NCBI RefSeq assembly: GCF_902806685.2
Contig: NC_048563.1
Span: forward strand, 3,563,098-3,627,097
Direction: 5' to 3'
DNA: 64,000 nucleotides
DNA from: Maniola hyperantus
Taxonomy: Eukaryota > Arthropoda > Insecta > Lepidoptera > Nymphalidae
The notes beneath the pieces were generated by a model. The model was given only the letters and a program-made list of their open reading frames with translations. It ran no database searches and was not told where the DNA came from. Shown here piece by piece: positions 63,940-64,000 of this stretch; position 1 is the first letter of the stretch, and each line of letters opens with the position of its first letter. The position numbers and the translations under genes were made by a program.

Positions 63940-64000
63940 TAACAACGCGCAGTCTCAACCGCGATGCGTGCACCAAACTGAGTCCCTGTGAAAAAGGGCC
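63940..64000 (+). mobile_element. MITE fragment cut by the window edge
   Basis: CGCGCAGTCTCAACCGCGAT and TGTGAAAAAGGGCC match the interior of the insertion at 5748-5951. Confidence 0.5.

Overview
The window looks like one chromosomal segment of a moth or butterfly (Lepidoptera). The genes are spliced and rich in short phase-1 exons, and two Yellow-family genes sit in tandem. The non-genic DNA is packed with repeats that look typical of Lepidoptera: Helitron-like elements ending in CTAGT, tRNA-derived SINEs, RTE-like and CR1/Jockey-like LINE tails, and many fold-back MITEs. All gene models come from reading frames plus splice-site and phase matching by eye. No search or transcript data were available.

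Layout. (1) 660-16102, + strand: a multi-Tudor-domain gene, probably a piRNA/nuage-type scaffold. Thirteen coding exons from 3940 to 16102 join in phase. Upstream, 1365-3190 is a higher-order tandem array with an exon-like reading frame. Exon 2 of the confident part is present as six near-identical 197-bp cassettes (4563-5730), each with its own splice sites but separated by only 14 nt. (2) 16103-25214: no gene seen; MITEs, SINE fragments and three tandem arrays. (3) 25215-28724 (-) and 29124-31343 (+): a divergent pair of lysine-rich, low-complexity proteins of unknown function. The last codons and stop of the + gene lie in a MITE. (4) 33066-34637 (-): a two-exon F-box protein. (5) 34638-37845: intergenic, mostly a 2.3-kb terminal-inverted-repeat element with a target-site duplication. 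(6) 37846-41249 (+): a four-exon coiled-coil protein that may be the kinetochore subunit CENP-H. (7) 42260-58664 (-): a complete 11-exon Yellow/MRJP gene with a signal peptide; a THAP zinc-finger gene (43534-45926, +) lies inside its second-last intron. (8) 61507-63347 (-): the last four exons of a second Yellow gene, whose start lies beyond the right edge.

Nothing suggests an operon-like pathway. The genes are independent: a probable germline Tudor protein, an F-box adaptor, a putative kinetochore protein, a THAP protein, and secreted Yellow proteins of the cuticle/pigment family. The most unusual structure is the six-copy exon cassette array. Its spacers are too short to be introns, and its length makes read-through a nonsense frame, so only one copy, or non-adjacent copies, could be used per transcript.
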